A stretch of DNA of 64,000 nt, taken from assembly GCA_035235625.1 (NCBI GenBank), contig CP141141.1, positions 10,103,968 through 10,167,967 of the forward strand, given 5' to 3'. The notes below the pieces were generated by a model. It searched no databases and was not told the origin of the DNA. It worked only from the letters and a program-made list of their open reading frames with translations. Position 1 is the first letter of the stretch; each line of letters begins with the position of its first letter. The position numbers and the translations under genes were made by a program. This stretch comes from Saururus chinensis. Taxonomy: Eukaryota; Streptophyta; Magnoliopsida; Piperales; Saururaceae. Below, piece by piece: positions 35,396 to 46,468 of the stretch.

Positions 35396-36472
35396 TCACA
35401 TTACAGAACATGCATTAGGGTTCTCATCACTAAAGATTTGGGGTGCATGCACATAGTCCATTCTGTATCCTTGTTCAAACCCTCCTATGCCATAGGCAGC
35501 CGGGAAGCCCATGTACTCCATCTTGCTCACCTCCGCCTTTGCGGCCCCACCATCCTTCTCTCCGCCTCCACCACCCTCTTTCTCTTTCTTATCACCTTCT
35601 TTGGCCTTCTCCTTCTTCTCGCCGCCTTCCTTGTCTTTCTTGTCGTCCTTCTTCTCCTCCTTCTTGCCACCAGCTGGAGGGACCACCTCCACACTACGCT
35701 TGAGCTTCTCCTTGAGGTAACCCGGCAGCTCTTTCGCGTCCATGGTGCCCTTCACCGTGATCAGGTCCTTCTTTGCGTCAATTGAGACATCTTTCACTCC
35801 TGCGGAAAAGAACAAAAATCAGAAAGCGGACGGAAAAAGCTCCCCGTCTTTTGCACGTTCACATATTTTTCCCAATGGCGGACAGAAAGCGATATTCAAC
35901 TGATTCCCACCAAATCACCATTTTACCGCCCACTGTATTTGTAATCTATCATTACTGTTTAAAATGACCCACTCGTCCAATCAATCACTCGCAATCAAAA
36001 GTTCAAGAAAAAATCGATTACAATAAAAAAACAATACCTTTTATTTTCTTGATGATTCTGCGGATTTTCTGGATGCAACCGTCGCAGTGCAGCCGCGTCT
36101 TCAGCACCACGGTCGTCTCCGGCGGCTGCACAAAATTCAACAGACATTAGACATAGAAGTCAAAGAAGGCAGAATTACAGAGCTAATGGGTCTGGAGGAA
36201 TAATACCTCCTTGCTCTTCTTGTCGTCGCCGGCGGCCTTCTTGCCGTCGTCCTTCTTGCCGTCGTCCTTCTTCTTGTCGCCGTCTTTGTCCTTGGGCTTG
36301 GGCTGGGGTGAGATGAGCTCCACCTTCTTCTTGGTCTTGCTCTCCACCCGCTCCCTCAGCTTCTCCGGGTCCACCTTCCCAACCACCGTCAGCTTGTTCG
36401 AGCTGCTGTCCCCCTTCACTTCCTCCACCCCTGCGCAATTCCACCCCCGGCACACGTTAGCACACCCCTCCC

Positions 36473-36567
<95 letters not shown>

Positions 36568-37339
36568 ATCTGGGAATGCGACATAAAATTAAAGCGGCCA
36601 ATTTTAACGCATGAAAATCAATTCAACACTATTTTAGCGCACGTTAGAACAGCGCACGATTATCAGCTAAAGCACGCTGCCCCGCGTGACCCGCGAGGCT
36701 GGGTCGCGTTCCATCCACGATCGAACTGATCGAGGATCCGAAAATGGCGGATGAAGTCAGCGAACACGAAGTAAACGAATTAAGCAGAAAAAGGCCGCTC
36801 TCCCAGCCGGCGCTGGTTAGACCCACAGATCGTCCTCCGGCTAGAATACGCCCGCCTGCAGTCGGCCTCCTCCAGTGACGACGCTTGGAGACAGAGACAA
36901 GTTTGGAAACCTTTCCAATTTCTGAATTTCCAGTTTTTTTGGCGACGATCTCTTTTCCCAGATTCCTTACGCTTTTCGTCGCTTTCCATTTTCGAACAAA
37001 AGCCCAGGCGAGCGGAAAACCGCAATCGATTTCTCAAGAAAAAGACAGACCGAAAAACTCGATTTAACCCAGAAAGATTAATTTGGGGTGGGGGGAATTG
37101 ATGATCACCGTCGAAGTTCTTGACGGCGCGGCGGACCTTCTTCGCGCAACCATCGCAGTGCATGTCCACCTTGAGCACCACCGTGATGGGCCCGCCGTCC
37201 TTCTTCTTCTCATCGCCGCCCTTCTTCTCTCCTTCCTTCTGCACAAACAAGGGGCACGATCAAAGACCCATTACAACATTTAGAACCTAAATCAGAAGCA
37301 GGCACAGAAAGGAAGAGAAGGTGAACTCACTTCGCCCAT
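35396..37339 (-). CDS. HIPP: heavy-metal-associated isoprenylated plant protein, two HMA domains
   Basis: Five exons with GT..AG junctions: 37331-37339, 37109-37238, 36207-36430, 36038-36125 and 35396-35799, which sum to 855 nt (284 residues). Exon 1 encodes only MGE. HMA domain 1 (about residues 20-85) has the metal site MHCDGC and the blocks [11 protein letters not shown] and [15 protein letters not shown] domain 2 (about residues 120-190) has LHCDGC and [12 protein letters not shown]. Lys/Asp-rich linkers follow each domain. The C-terminus NPNACSVM ends in a CaaX box, the farnesylation signal that defines HIPPs. Family members bind soft or transition metals and attach to membranes or enter the nucleus; the specific metal cannot be told. 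The GC-rich exons contrast with the AT-rich surroundings. No lesion is seen. Confidence 0.95.
36478..36565. repeat. (AT)44 microsatellite in HIPP intron 2
   Basis: An uninterrupted alternating AT run of 88 bp. It ends 47 bases from the acceptor of exon 3 (AG at 36431-36432), so it lies in the branch-point and polypyrimidine neighbourhood of that intron. Open frames through it are artefacts. Confidence 0.98.
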
Positions 37340-37402
37340 TTGTCAGTAACTGATCAGTGATAAATGCAGGAAATTGGAGATGGAATGAAGAGGCAGAGGA
37401 GA

Positions 37403-37414
37403 GACTAAATAGAG
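37403..37414 (-). promoter_or_regulatory. Candidate TATA region of the HIPP gene
   Basis: The minus strand reads CCTCTATTTAGTCTC about 65-75 bases upstream of the start codon. It is the best TATA-like string near the start but is not a canonical TATA box. The 5' leader would be short. Confidence 0.4.
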
Positions 37415-37487
37415 GGAGGAGGAAGGACTAGATGGAGACAAGTAGTTGGAGAGATGAATGCCGATGGGCATGGGGTGGCATGGATCG

Positions 37488-37520
37488 TGATGTGCGTCAT
37501 GCATGATGCATGCGCGCATT
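37488..37520 (-). promoter_or_regulatory. RY-type (CATGCATG) motifs upstream of HIPP
   Basis: The stretch GTCATGCATGATGCATGCGCGC contains two overlapping CATGCA-type RY elements about 150-180 bp upstream of the start codon. RY elements are bound by plant B3-domain factors (FUS3/ABI3 type) in seed-expressed genes. Whether they act here is unknown. Confidence 0.35.
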
Positions 37521-38690
37521 GATGGAATGAGATGATGATGGTAGGGAACATTTGGGCATTGTCCTAGCCCGCCTTATTGGACTTGACTAAAAACGATATT
37601 CGGTGGCGGCATGTTTTTATACCCCATCTTTTTATCTACCCACTCCATAATTAGGTGATGTCTCTTGTCATTTGGAAAATTGGAATGTGCTTAATATTGC
37701 CGTCGCTTGATTACAAAGAGGAGTTTTGAAAAGTACTTATCCAGGGCCAGGTGGATACAAATAGGAATAAGGTAAAAAAAATTAATGGGACTTTTTAAGA
37801 ACTTAGTCTAAAAAATCAAACCTAACTAATATTAATTTTGCCAAGGGTTTGAATTTCAATACCAAGCCCGACTATTCTTCGGAAAACTAAAACCCAAATT
37901 TGACCCAAATAGTTTAAATTTTAGCCCGAATAACCCTCAAACTAACCCAACTCAACTTGACACGAATGTTAAACACCTTAAACTAGAATATTTCTTTTTA
38001 ATTTTACATTAATACCAAAACTTTTACGACAAAAAATCACTAACTTACCACAAGTAGTAAAAGACCAACAGTAGGAAGGGTTTGTTACAAGCCCAATCTT
38101 TGTCAATTCTTGTTTTTAATACTTCCTTACTTTTTTAGGATCCAAAAAACCTCAATAGTTTGGGTTGCAAAAAAATATGTATATAATACTCATCCAAAAT
38201 CCATTTCCAAAATGGCAAGGATTGAAAAACCCTCCAAACATTTTGGGTTCCAAAAACTCTTCATGCATTCAATATTCATCCAAAACCCAATTCTAAAATG
38301 ACCTCCCAATATGAAAATAGTTTTTTAAAAACTTGTATCAACTCCAAAGATAACTAGTGACAGATCAAAAAATAAACAACTATAGTTCCAAAGTAAAAAC
38401 TCTTGTAATATGACTTTAGCATATACACAACTTCCACTTTGTATTAACATATGCACTACTGCTTAATTATCAACACGTAAGTATTATGCTAGTACATATT
38501 GAGTTATATGTAATATCTTGACTTATTTTAGTCTTTAATCTAATATTAAAAAGTGTATAATTTAGAGTCAAAGCAGTGTTTGTTTATTGTTGAAGATCAC
38601 ATGGTGAAAATAAAATAGAATTGAAGACTCAAAAAGTATTTATAAGGTAAAAATACACACACACATTACACACACTTGAGAATGACAACA
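37521..38690. other. Intergenic region upstream of HIPP
   Basis: Promoter-distal DNA. 38105-38300 contains three loosely similar phrases ending in ...CCAAAACCC/ATTTTGGGTT. No coding pattern or element end was recognised. Confidence 0.4.
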
Positions 38691-38699
38691 AATTTTATA

Positions 38700-40198
38700 T
38701 AAGTATGGGAGAGTGTAAGAGACAAGTACAAAAAAATCACAAAAGAATGTGATTTTGTTCCTCATCTAATTGATTAGTCTTCAATTTTTCTTCTTAAGAT
38801 TGTCTAGTACATTGAATGATCAATCACCAAATGGATGGACTCATCGAAACTAGCCTTGATTGATTCTAGTATAGCAGATGATTGATAGTTGTACAGAACA
38901 ATTGATCAATAGAAAATCAAACTTCAAACAATATAAGGAACGATAGATCGCTCTTGTGGAATAATCAATCAATTTATGCTATAGTTGCCTAAAATAGGAC
39001 ATTCCATATCGATTTTATTTCTTATTCAAAGTCTAACACCTAAACAAAAAAAGAGGTTTATAAAAAGGGGGTTTAGATATGACAAAGAAGGAAATGAAGC
39101 CAATAAAACATAGAGAGAACATTTTGAGACTGATGAGTACAATATGTGTTATTTTAACCCTCTTTGCTTTATTTTCTAATTTCAATTAGAAGTTAATATA
39201 GCTTAGATAGTTAGAAATTAGACTTAATAATATTATTAGAGACTTATATAAATTTCTTGTTGCAAATGGCTAATTAAATGTTTTTATTGAAACTTTCTCC
39301 TCAAGTTATAGACCGGGTTGTGAATTACAAGCAAAAAGAAGTTTTTTTGGATCGATCGGTAGAATATATTGATTAATCAGGTAATATGCAATTTCCCAAT
39401 TTCAACCATTTTTTTATTCTTTTTCAATGCCCAATACTTCAACTAACTTAGAAGCCTATATAGACACTCTTTTAACATAGATTGAGGGTATCAAGCCATA
39501 GTTTATGAATGCCTAAAATGAAGAAAGAGAAGGATCAATCAATAGTGTTCATCAATATGTAGGGGTCTTCATTAACCATGCAAGACTAAAGCTTTGAAGT
39601 TTGGTAATTTGATAGTCATAGATGAGTACCAATGTCCTCTTTTTATTAGTTTGGATTTTTGTTTTATGTATGCAATTACATGACAAGGGAGTTTTCAAGG
39701 AAGAAGCTTTAATGCTTAATTCATTTCTATTTGTTTTTGCATATGATTTTAGTATTAACATCAATTCCAATACTTGTATCTAGAAGAGATGGTCATGCAA
39801 TAGTATTTTATGTTAATGTGATCAATTTATTGGATGAGTTACGCTAAGATTCGACAAATTATGCATATAACTCTACCAAGCATAATACAATTCATGTCAT
39901 GTGGATAATTAAAATTTTCCTTATATTCTAGCTTGTAGTTAAGATCATATATGAGAATAGTTGTTGTGAGAGCCATTGTTGTGATTCTATCAATGGATTT
40001 ACATTTCTAAGTCAGTTCCCAAAATATCAATATTTTATTCAATTTACGTTTGTGTTAGTTTTAGTTTTCAATTCAAAAAAGGTTTTCTTTAAGTTTGGTG
40101 TGAATTTAATCCCATCCCTGAGGTTTGACAAATTAATCTTCATACTTATCTAGTACAATTGCCTTGTACACTTTAAAATAGTTTAATTTTAAACAATC
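38700..40198 (+). mobile_element. Old Athila-like LTR (5' LTR of the interrupted plus-strand copy)
   Basis: The right end 40150-40198 (TAGTACAATTGCCTTGTACAC ... TTTAATTTTAAACAATCA) matches the 3' end of the young Athila LTR read on the minus strand (...TTTAATTATAAACGATCA) and is followed by a decayed primer site. Weaker similarity extends left, including GATCAAT/GATCGAT-rich pieces at 38820-38960. The left boundary could not be fixed; the length of the young LTR would put it near 38780. Confidence 0.6.
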
Positions 40199-40724
40199 AA
40201 GTTTTGTGTGTTGTTACCAAGGACAACAAAAGATTTTTTCCAAGTTCTTAGTTAGGATAGTTTTAGTTATTTTTTAGTCCTTTTAATTTAGCTTTGCTTT
40301 CTAGTTTAATTTTAATTGATTCACCCTCTTTGGTTCTCTTGTAGATTGAAGTTGAAGCCACCATTATCTACTCTTGTGGCCAGGAGGAAAACATCAACAA
40401 GGAGCATCCTTCCATTCGATTTGTGAAGTTTTCCCCTTTTTAAGTTTCATTCTTAGTTAGCTTTAATTTTAAGTTTGCTTTCTTTTTCTTTTATTTTGAT
40501 GGTGTGATTGTTTGGTGTATGCTTTGTTGCCAATCACTTTTCCTTGAGTTAGAATTTTTTGACCCTGAGCCTGAGCATGTATATAGAAGTAGTAGGAGAT
40601 TATCATGTTTTCCTCTCACCAATTATCCCACCACCATGGCTAAAGATAACCAACTTGTTGGTGCACCCCTAAAAGTGCTAAAGGAGTATTACACTCAAAA
40701 TGAGTATAACTCTCCATCATATAT
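40199..40724 (+). pseudogene. Old Athila-like copy: primer site, leader and gag N-terminus
   Basis: 40199-40235 (AGTTTTGTGTGTTGTTACCA...) aligns with the young element's AGTTTTTGGCACCGTTGCCG, so it is a decayed tRNA-Asp primer site. The leader includes ACTCTTGTGGCCA, as in the young copy. From 40504 the open frame matches the young Gag N-terminus: FDPEPE, NQLVGAPLKVLKEYYTQNEY, then SPSYI. It is cut at 40724 by the insertion of a minus-strand LTR. The same gag resumes at 56521 after 15.8 kb of nested insertions. Confidence 0.85.
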
Positions 40725-42195
40725 TGTAACACCCGAGATTTTTCATCATATTTTCTTAAAAATTCAAGAATTTATTTTGCAATATAAGAGCAGTAAATCT
40801 GAAAAAATGACAAAATACAAAACATGTGAAAGCAATTTATAATTTAAAACATCACACATCAATTTTACACATCCACACTTCTGCTCATTCGATTAAACAT
40901 CGTACAGTCAAACCAAATATCCTCAGGTGCTACTCAAAAATAAACGTATGAATAAATTACCATGATCATGGGTTTTAAATACAAAACTATCTCAGGCATC
41001 CTTGAGTGCAAATCCCATAAACAGTCCACGGTCTAATCCAAATTACAAGTCCAAAAAAAATAAAAACCTTAATTCTAATCTCACCCAATACATCAGATTG
41101 TGGCACAAAATAATACTTGCAGTGAGTTAAGGATATACCTGAGTCAAAGGGAATTAAGAAATGAGCATCCATCTCTAAGAGCTCTCCAACATAAACCTGC
41201 AAAAGCCTCCTAACTATCAGGGCTAAAATATAGGGTAAATGAGTATTTTCATACTCAGTAGGAAAATACCTAATTGGGGCGTTCTAAATAGTGAACTTAG
41301 TAAGTTCATACATAGATGCATTCATGAAACTCAAACATGAAGCTGGAAGGTATATAATAATCATGCACATACACATACAATCATGCTAAACACATACTAT
41401 CAAACCAATCTTACACATACTCGTACAACCTTACTCGTACAGTCTTGCTAAAAAATTTACACATATTCAAAAATATACAGTTGTACACATACTATTGACT
41501 ACTGAAGCTCATTACAATTAATAAGCTCCAATGTTGAAATAGAAAGGAATGTCACTGGGGCATCACCTTAACCTTCGGGGAGTGACTAAATGTCATGGAC
41601 TTTTTGAAGGCAAAGAACACCAATGCTCAAGGGGCACAAGATCAAACAAGTAAGAGCAGTTCCATGATACTACTTACTTGAGCGTGCTAATATAAACATC
41701 CACACATTAGGGGTTATACAATTGCCCACACTTTAGGGGTCTTATAGTGCTAGTATCACTCTTGGGTAGAAATCATACAATGTAACTCTTGGGCAGAATC
41801 ATACAATGCTCTCAGTAGAGCATCATAGACAAAATCAAAAATATACATCACTCTCAACAGAACATCAGACATCTGGGGCTCAAATATAGCACACAGACAA
41901 CGTCTCATAGGATAAACACCATGGCAAGATATAAGAAATGTTTAGTTGACTTATTATCGGCTAGCTCAAACAAGGAACTTAATCTGTTGAACCCTCAAGT
42001 CTCAATCTCACAATGCTAACATTAGATTTGCTTATAATTTAAGTTTGAATTAAATAAGTTATGCGGTATAATTATGCCATAAAAACTCTTAAACATATAG
42101 CGCTCCACTGATCAAACTGAAGCTGAGCCTGATCCGAAACCTAGGTTCATCAAGGCAGCAAACTTCACTTAACCTGTCCATCTCATGATCATAAC
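40725..42195 (-). mobile_element. ~4-kb minus-strand LTR inserted in old gag, part 1
   Basis: Plus-strand TGTAACACCCGAG at 40725 reads on the minus strand as ...CTCGGGTGTTACA, a chromovirus LTR 3' end. TATAT at 40720-40724 is repeated at 56521-56525 on the far side. Joining the flanks through one TATAT gives a continuous gag reading. The LTR is interrupted by the hAT element (42196-46460) and by the young Athila element (49011-56506). Its other end is near 56519 (minus-strand TGCTTTGGC), leaving one unexplained T before the duplication. Confidence 0.75.
42188..42195. other. hAT target-site duplication, left copy
   Basis: ATCATAAC, identical to 46461-46468. An 8-bp duplication is the hallmark of hAT insertion. 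Confidence 0.95.
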
Positions 42196-42204
42196 CAATG
42201 TTTT

Positions 42205-42290
42205 AAAACCCGGCCCGGACCCCGACCCGGATTAGTGGCTGGGCTGGGTCCATACAGTTGAACCATGGGTTGACCCGGGCGATGACGTCA
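42205..42290. repeat. Left subterminal GC-rich motifs of the hAT element
   Basis: ACCCGG/CCCGG-type motifs recur (AACCCGGCCCGG, GACCCGG, GACCCGGGC), with the complementary CTGGGT once. The same motif set is present at the other end (46320-46440). Subterminal repeats are the usual binding sites of hAT transposases. Confidence 0.7.
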
Positions 42291-42740
42291 TCATCAAAAA
42301 AAATTTGCAAGAGTTTCCCCGTAACACTAAAAAATAATTTGTTAAACCTGTTTCAAAATCTTATTTAAACTTGTTCATTCCAACCATATCTAAACCTACA
42401 CTACTCATTCAAACTCATACTTTTATCATAATTAGAAACATAAACAAACATTCATATTTCATAGTTTCACATCATAAAAAACCATCTAATTTTCACTTCT
42501 AAGTCCATTAGTCCAAATTAAACAACAATTCATTGTCCACTCCAATGTTCACCAAACACAAGTAGATAACTCAAATCACATAAAATTCCTTTAAATGAAA
42601 ATTCCTAATCTTCAACTTCAAAGTTCAAATTCCAAATTTCCAAATGCCAAAATCTTCAAACTTTGCATTCTTCTTCTAAATTCCCTACAAAAAATATTAT
42701 ATATTAATATAGTGAAAGAAAGTATTTAATACTAAATAAA

Positions 42741-45352
42741 TCACAAGTCATATGTAAACATTACCATTCTAAAATCAAAATCAAAATTATTATCTAATCC
42801 AAAACCATCATCCAACCCTTCATTATACATGATTGGCTCTTCCTCATTTCCTACAAAAATAAAATCATCAATAACAATAAAAAATAACAAATGATATAAA
42901 ATTGTATTATGAAGTATGAACTCTAAAAAGTAAATATATTATCACCTTGATTTCTAAAGTTAAGACCCAATTCATTAGCCTCATCCCTAAGTTCTTCGAC
43001 ATCAATATCATCAAGAATGATATCTTTGTCTACTACCCAATCTTCAACCAAGTCAAAGGCTTCAAATGAGATAGGGTCAAAGATATCTTTTAAGTCCTCC
43101 TTACCCTTCTTAACCAAATGCCTTCATTTACAAAAAAAAAAAAAATTATAATCATGAATGGGACCTATATAATACAAAATGAAGAAAATAAAAACATATA
43201 TTAACTATCAAATAAGTTATCTTACTTCAACTGTAGATTATGTTGAACAAAAACAAGATCATTAAGCCTTTTGTGCTCCAATTTATTTCTTTTTTTTGTA
43301 TGAATCCTTTCAAAGATACTCCAATTACACTCGCAACCCGAAGAAGCACATGTTTGACTTAATATCCTAATCGCCATGTCTCGTAATTTTTCGGCAGAGC
43401 CTCCAAAAGTATGCCACCACTCAGCTACATAAAATAAATGGTAAATAGTCAAGCAACTATATAATTATATATCATGATAAAAAATTATGTAAGTATAAAA
43501 TATAAATCACCTAGAAGCATGGTCTTTCGTGAGGCAATTGCCATGTCACGTGCATACCCTGTATTAATTGTTACTTTCCTAAACAACTTTACCTCATTTG
43601 CAATTGTAGCTTGGGTTTGAACATCATCATGGTGCATCTTCTCAACCACATCTAAAAAATCCCTTTGTACATGAACTGATGATGCTTCAGAGTTTTCATC
43701 ATAATGAAATTGAGGATTCAAATAATAAGCCGCTACATTAATGGGCCGACAAAGTTGATCCTTCCACCGTCTCTCAATGATACTTAAATAAGGACCATAC
43801 TCTTCCACCCTCCTATTACATATAACTTTCACTCTTTCCATTGCCCTCCTCATCCCTTCATACAAATAACCCATTGACGGTTTCTTGCCACTATCAACCA
43901 TCCTAAGTATTCTCACAATCGGCTCACTTATGGCAATGACCTTAGCACACTTTGGCCAAAATGATGAACTCAAAACCACATTTTGAAATTCCACCCCTTT
44001 AAGAGACCTTCCTAACTTTACAATCTTTCTTTCCACTCCTCTACAACCACCATTTTTCTTAATGCATCTCTATTATTGTAAACACTTTGTAATGTCAAAA
44101 AGTTGGTTGCAAACCTTGTAGCAGCGGGTCGAATGATCTCCCTCTCATTGTTAAACTTTTTCAACAATTGTAAAATGGCAAGGTGGTTATAAACAAATTT
44201 TGTTATAACTCTTGCATCATCCATAACATCACTTACTTCATCCACATATTTACAAAAATCCTCCAACATCAATTCCAAAAAATGTGCTGCACAAGGAGTC
44301 CAATATAATTTTGGATATTTAATACTCAATTCTCTCCCTGCAGCCACATAGTTAGACGCATTATCTGCAACCACTTGGACAACATTTTCAAGTCCAACAA
44401 ACTCTATAATTTGATAAATCTCATAGCATAACATATCAGCTGTTTTGGATTGATCAAATGCATTAATAGACTTTAAAAATATTGTACCCTCAGGACAATA
44501 AACAAGAAAATTTATCAATGTCCTATTCCTATTGTCCATCCACCCATCAGTCATTATGGTACAACCACTTTCTTTCCAATAACCTCTAAATTTGTTAATA
44601 TTGGCCATTACTTTTGAGACCACATCATCCAAAATCCTTCCCCTCAAAGCATGATAACTAGGGGCCTTATAACCAGGATCAATAGTAGTAACAACATCAA
44701 TCATTTCTTAAAAGTATAAAGAATTAATAGCATTAAATGGTATGCATGAATGATAGAAGAACCTACCAACTGCCATGTCTGCCATTTCAATAGCTTTTTT
44801 TCCTGCCAACACGCTTTTGATAGTAAGTTGGGCTCCTGGGGTAGTACGTGGAGGAAAGTAGCTGCCTATGCTATTTTTCCCTTTCCCTCCACTTGGTCCA
44901 GTTGGTTGTGGTGGTGGACTTGCTTCCTCTACCTCTTCAATTTCATCTATTAGAGGCTCTACACCCATAGTTTTCCTCTTCTTACTTTTATCTGAACCAT
45001 TACCATCTAATAAAACACCCATTTGATATTGCACATCATCTAGAACTTTAGTACAAGAAACCACACTCCCTCTACGTTTACTCAAGTGTAGCTTTATCCT
45101 ATTAATGCCTCCACCATTGAAAATTTTTCCACAATAAAGACACTTAATAGACCTCTTTCCATCTTCAACTAAACAACAATGCGCCCATGCTAGATCCATT
45201 TTTCCCCTAGTTGATAATGTGGTTGTAGGAATGGGTGTGCTAGCATTTGGGCCCGCTATAGATGCAGTAGCACTAGATGTGTTCCCTAAAGATGCACTCG
45301 GGGCTGCCTCCATAGATGCACTAGCACAAGAAGACCCCGACCCTGATGCCAT
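42741..45352 (-). pseudogene. hAT transposase gene, two lesions
   Basis: Inferred exons: 43511-45352, 43226-43434, 42946-43121 and 42741-42850, with GT..AG introns. Domains in order: Ser/Ala-rich N-terminus; BED zinc finger (about residues 70-100: CLYCGKIFNGGGINRIKLHL ... C); DUF659-like catalytic region (GYKAPSYHALRGRILDD, TIMTDGWMDNRNRTLINFL, VVADNASNYVAAGREL); C-terminal dimerisation region (AEWWHTFGG, CECNWSIFERIHTKKRNKLE, LNDLVFVQHNLQL); and an acidic tail. One nonsense codon (44708-44710) stands where relatives usually have Gln before EMID, and one frameshift lies near 44020-44036. Otherwise it is intact. Transposase cuts and inserts hAT elements. It is either recently dead or read through; the protein would be about 780 residues long. 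Confidence 0.9.
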
Positions 45353-45859
45353 TGTATATATACCTGTAAAACTATTACAAGATAAAAATGATCAATCAAA
45401 CAATTATTTAAATACACAACTGATAATACACCCAAATTTTTTTTGGCACAAACTAATTACAAGTTTACAACACTTTGAAATAAAAAAATATATAATTCAC
45501 TGTTCACATGATTTAATAAGCCAACAACAAAATTTAATGTTCACTGTTCACATGATTTAATAAGTCAGCAACAAAATTTAATACAGAAATGTCGCCCAAA
45601 AATAAGCTAAAACTTACAATGTTTGTAAATTTAGATAATACAGAAATGCCGCCATCTATACTTAAGCTAAAACTTACAGGACGTTGGGCAAGTTCTCCAG
45701 CTGTTCAGATTGAGCTAAATCCCAGAAGGCTTCTTCTCCAAATGCTCAGATTGAGCTAGATCCCGGAAGAGAAAGCACGGAATTGAGATCGCGTGCAGAA
45801 CAGAATAGAACGGTAGCAGACTAGCAGAGTGTACTAACTATGCCGGGGGAGAAAAAATT

Positions 45860-46440
45860 GTCACTGTAAGGGAGAAGAAACCGTCGTTGTGAGGCAGCGC
45901 ATGAGAAAAAAATGAATTGGTGAGGCAAAGCTGTAGAAGAGAAAGAAAGGAATTGATGAAAAGAGAAATGAGGGATTTTTACCGGAGATGGGTTTTCGAC
46001 AGAGTGAGACATTTGCCGGAGACGAATTTTCACCGGAGAGGAAGCGCCAGCCCAGATCGCCAAAATTCCTCCTTTTCAATCAGCAGTGGTGGCGAACGAA
46101 AGAGGGCAGATGAGTCGCCGGATGGCCGGAGATCGCCTCTTTCCGTGGCGGTTGTGCCCCAATTTTCTTCGCCGGCCGCCGAGCTTCCAGATCGCAGTCG
46201 TTGTCGACGATGTTCTGAAGTGAACAGTGAACCCTCGCCCGACTCTGAACTCTGAAGTGAACAGTGTTACAAAGACGCCGCGACTCGCCCCGCGCCCAAA
46301 ATTCTGAAATCGTTTTTTTTTTAAAAAAACCGGACTAGACCGGCACGCCGGGTTTGCGGTTGAACCGGCTGGGTCACGCTGACCCGGCCGGGTCAACCCA
46401 ACCCGGATTTTGCATCGAACCGGCCCATTTTTTGCACCAG
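45860..46440. repeat. Right subterminal region of the hAT element
   Basis: Upstream of the transposase start the sequence becomes GC-richer, with repeated CCGGA/CACCGGAGA motifs (45980-46230) and GAACCGG, GACCCGG and AACCCGG copies (46325-46430). The transposase promoter is probably here; the phrase TTTTACAGGTATATATAC before the start codon suggests a 5'-leader intron end. Confidence 0.55.
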
Positions 46441-46460
46441 GTCCAATTTTTAAAACACTG

Positions 46461-46468
46461 ATCATAAC
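46461..46468. other. hAT target-site duplication, right copy
   Basis: ATCATAAC follows the terminus ...TTTAAAACACTG and is identical to 42188-42195. Confidence 0.95.

Larger units (their letters stand above)
42196..46460 (-). mobile_element. hAT transposon, 4,265 bp, near-complete
   Basis: The ends are imperfect inverted repeats: CAATGTTTTAAAACCCGG on the left and, reverse-complemented, CAGTGTTTTAAAAATTGG on the right. Perfect 8-bp duplications ATCATAAC flank them. Both subterminal regions are GC-rich with repeated ACCCGG/CCGGGT motifs. A four-exon transposase gene lies inside on the minus strand. It sits in the minus-strand LTR that splits the old Athila gag. Confidence 0.95.

Noticed and set aside
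35390-35785. Long plus-strand open frames opposite HIPP exon 5
   Set aside because: They are antisense to a well-supported exon; the Leu/Pro-rich peptide is the complement of Lys/Glu-rich codons.
36183-36729. Open frames with long Ile-Tyr repeats on both strands
   Set aside because: They are translations of the (AT)44 microsatellite fused to exon 3 or intron sequence.
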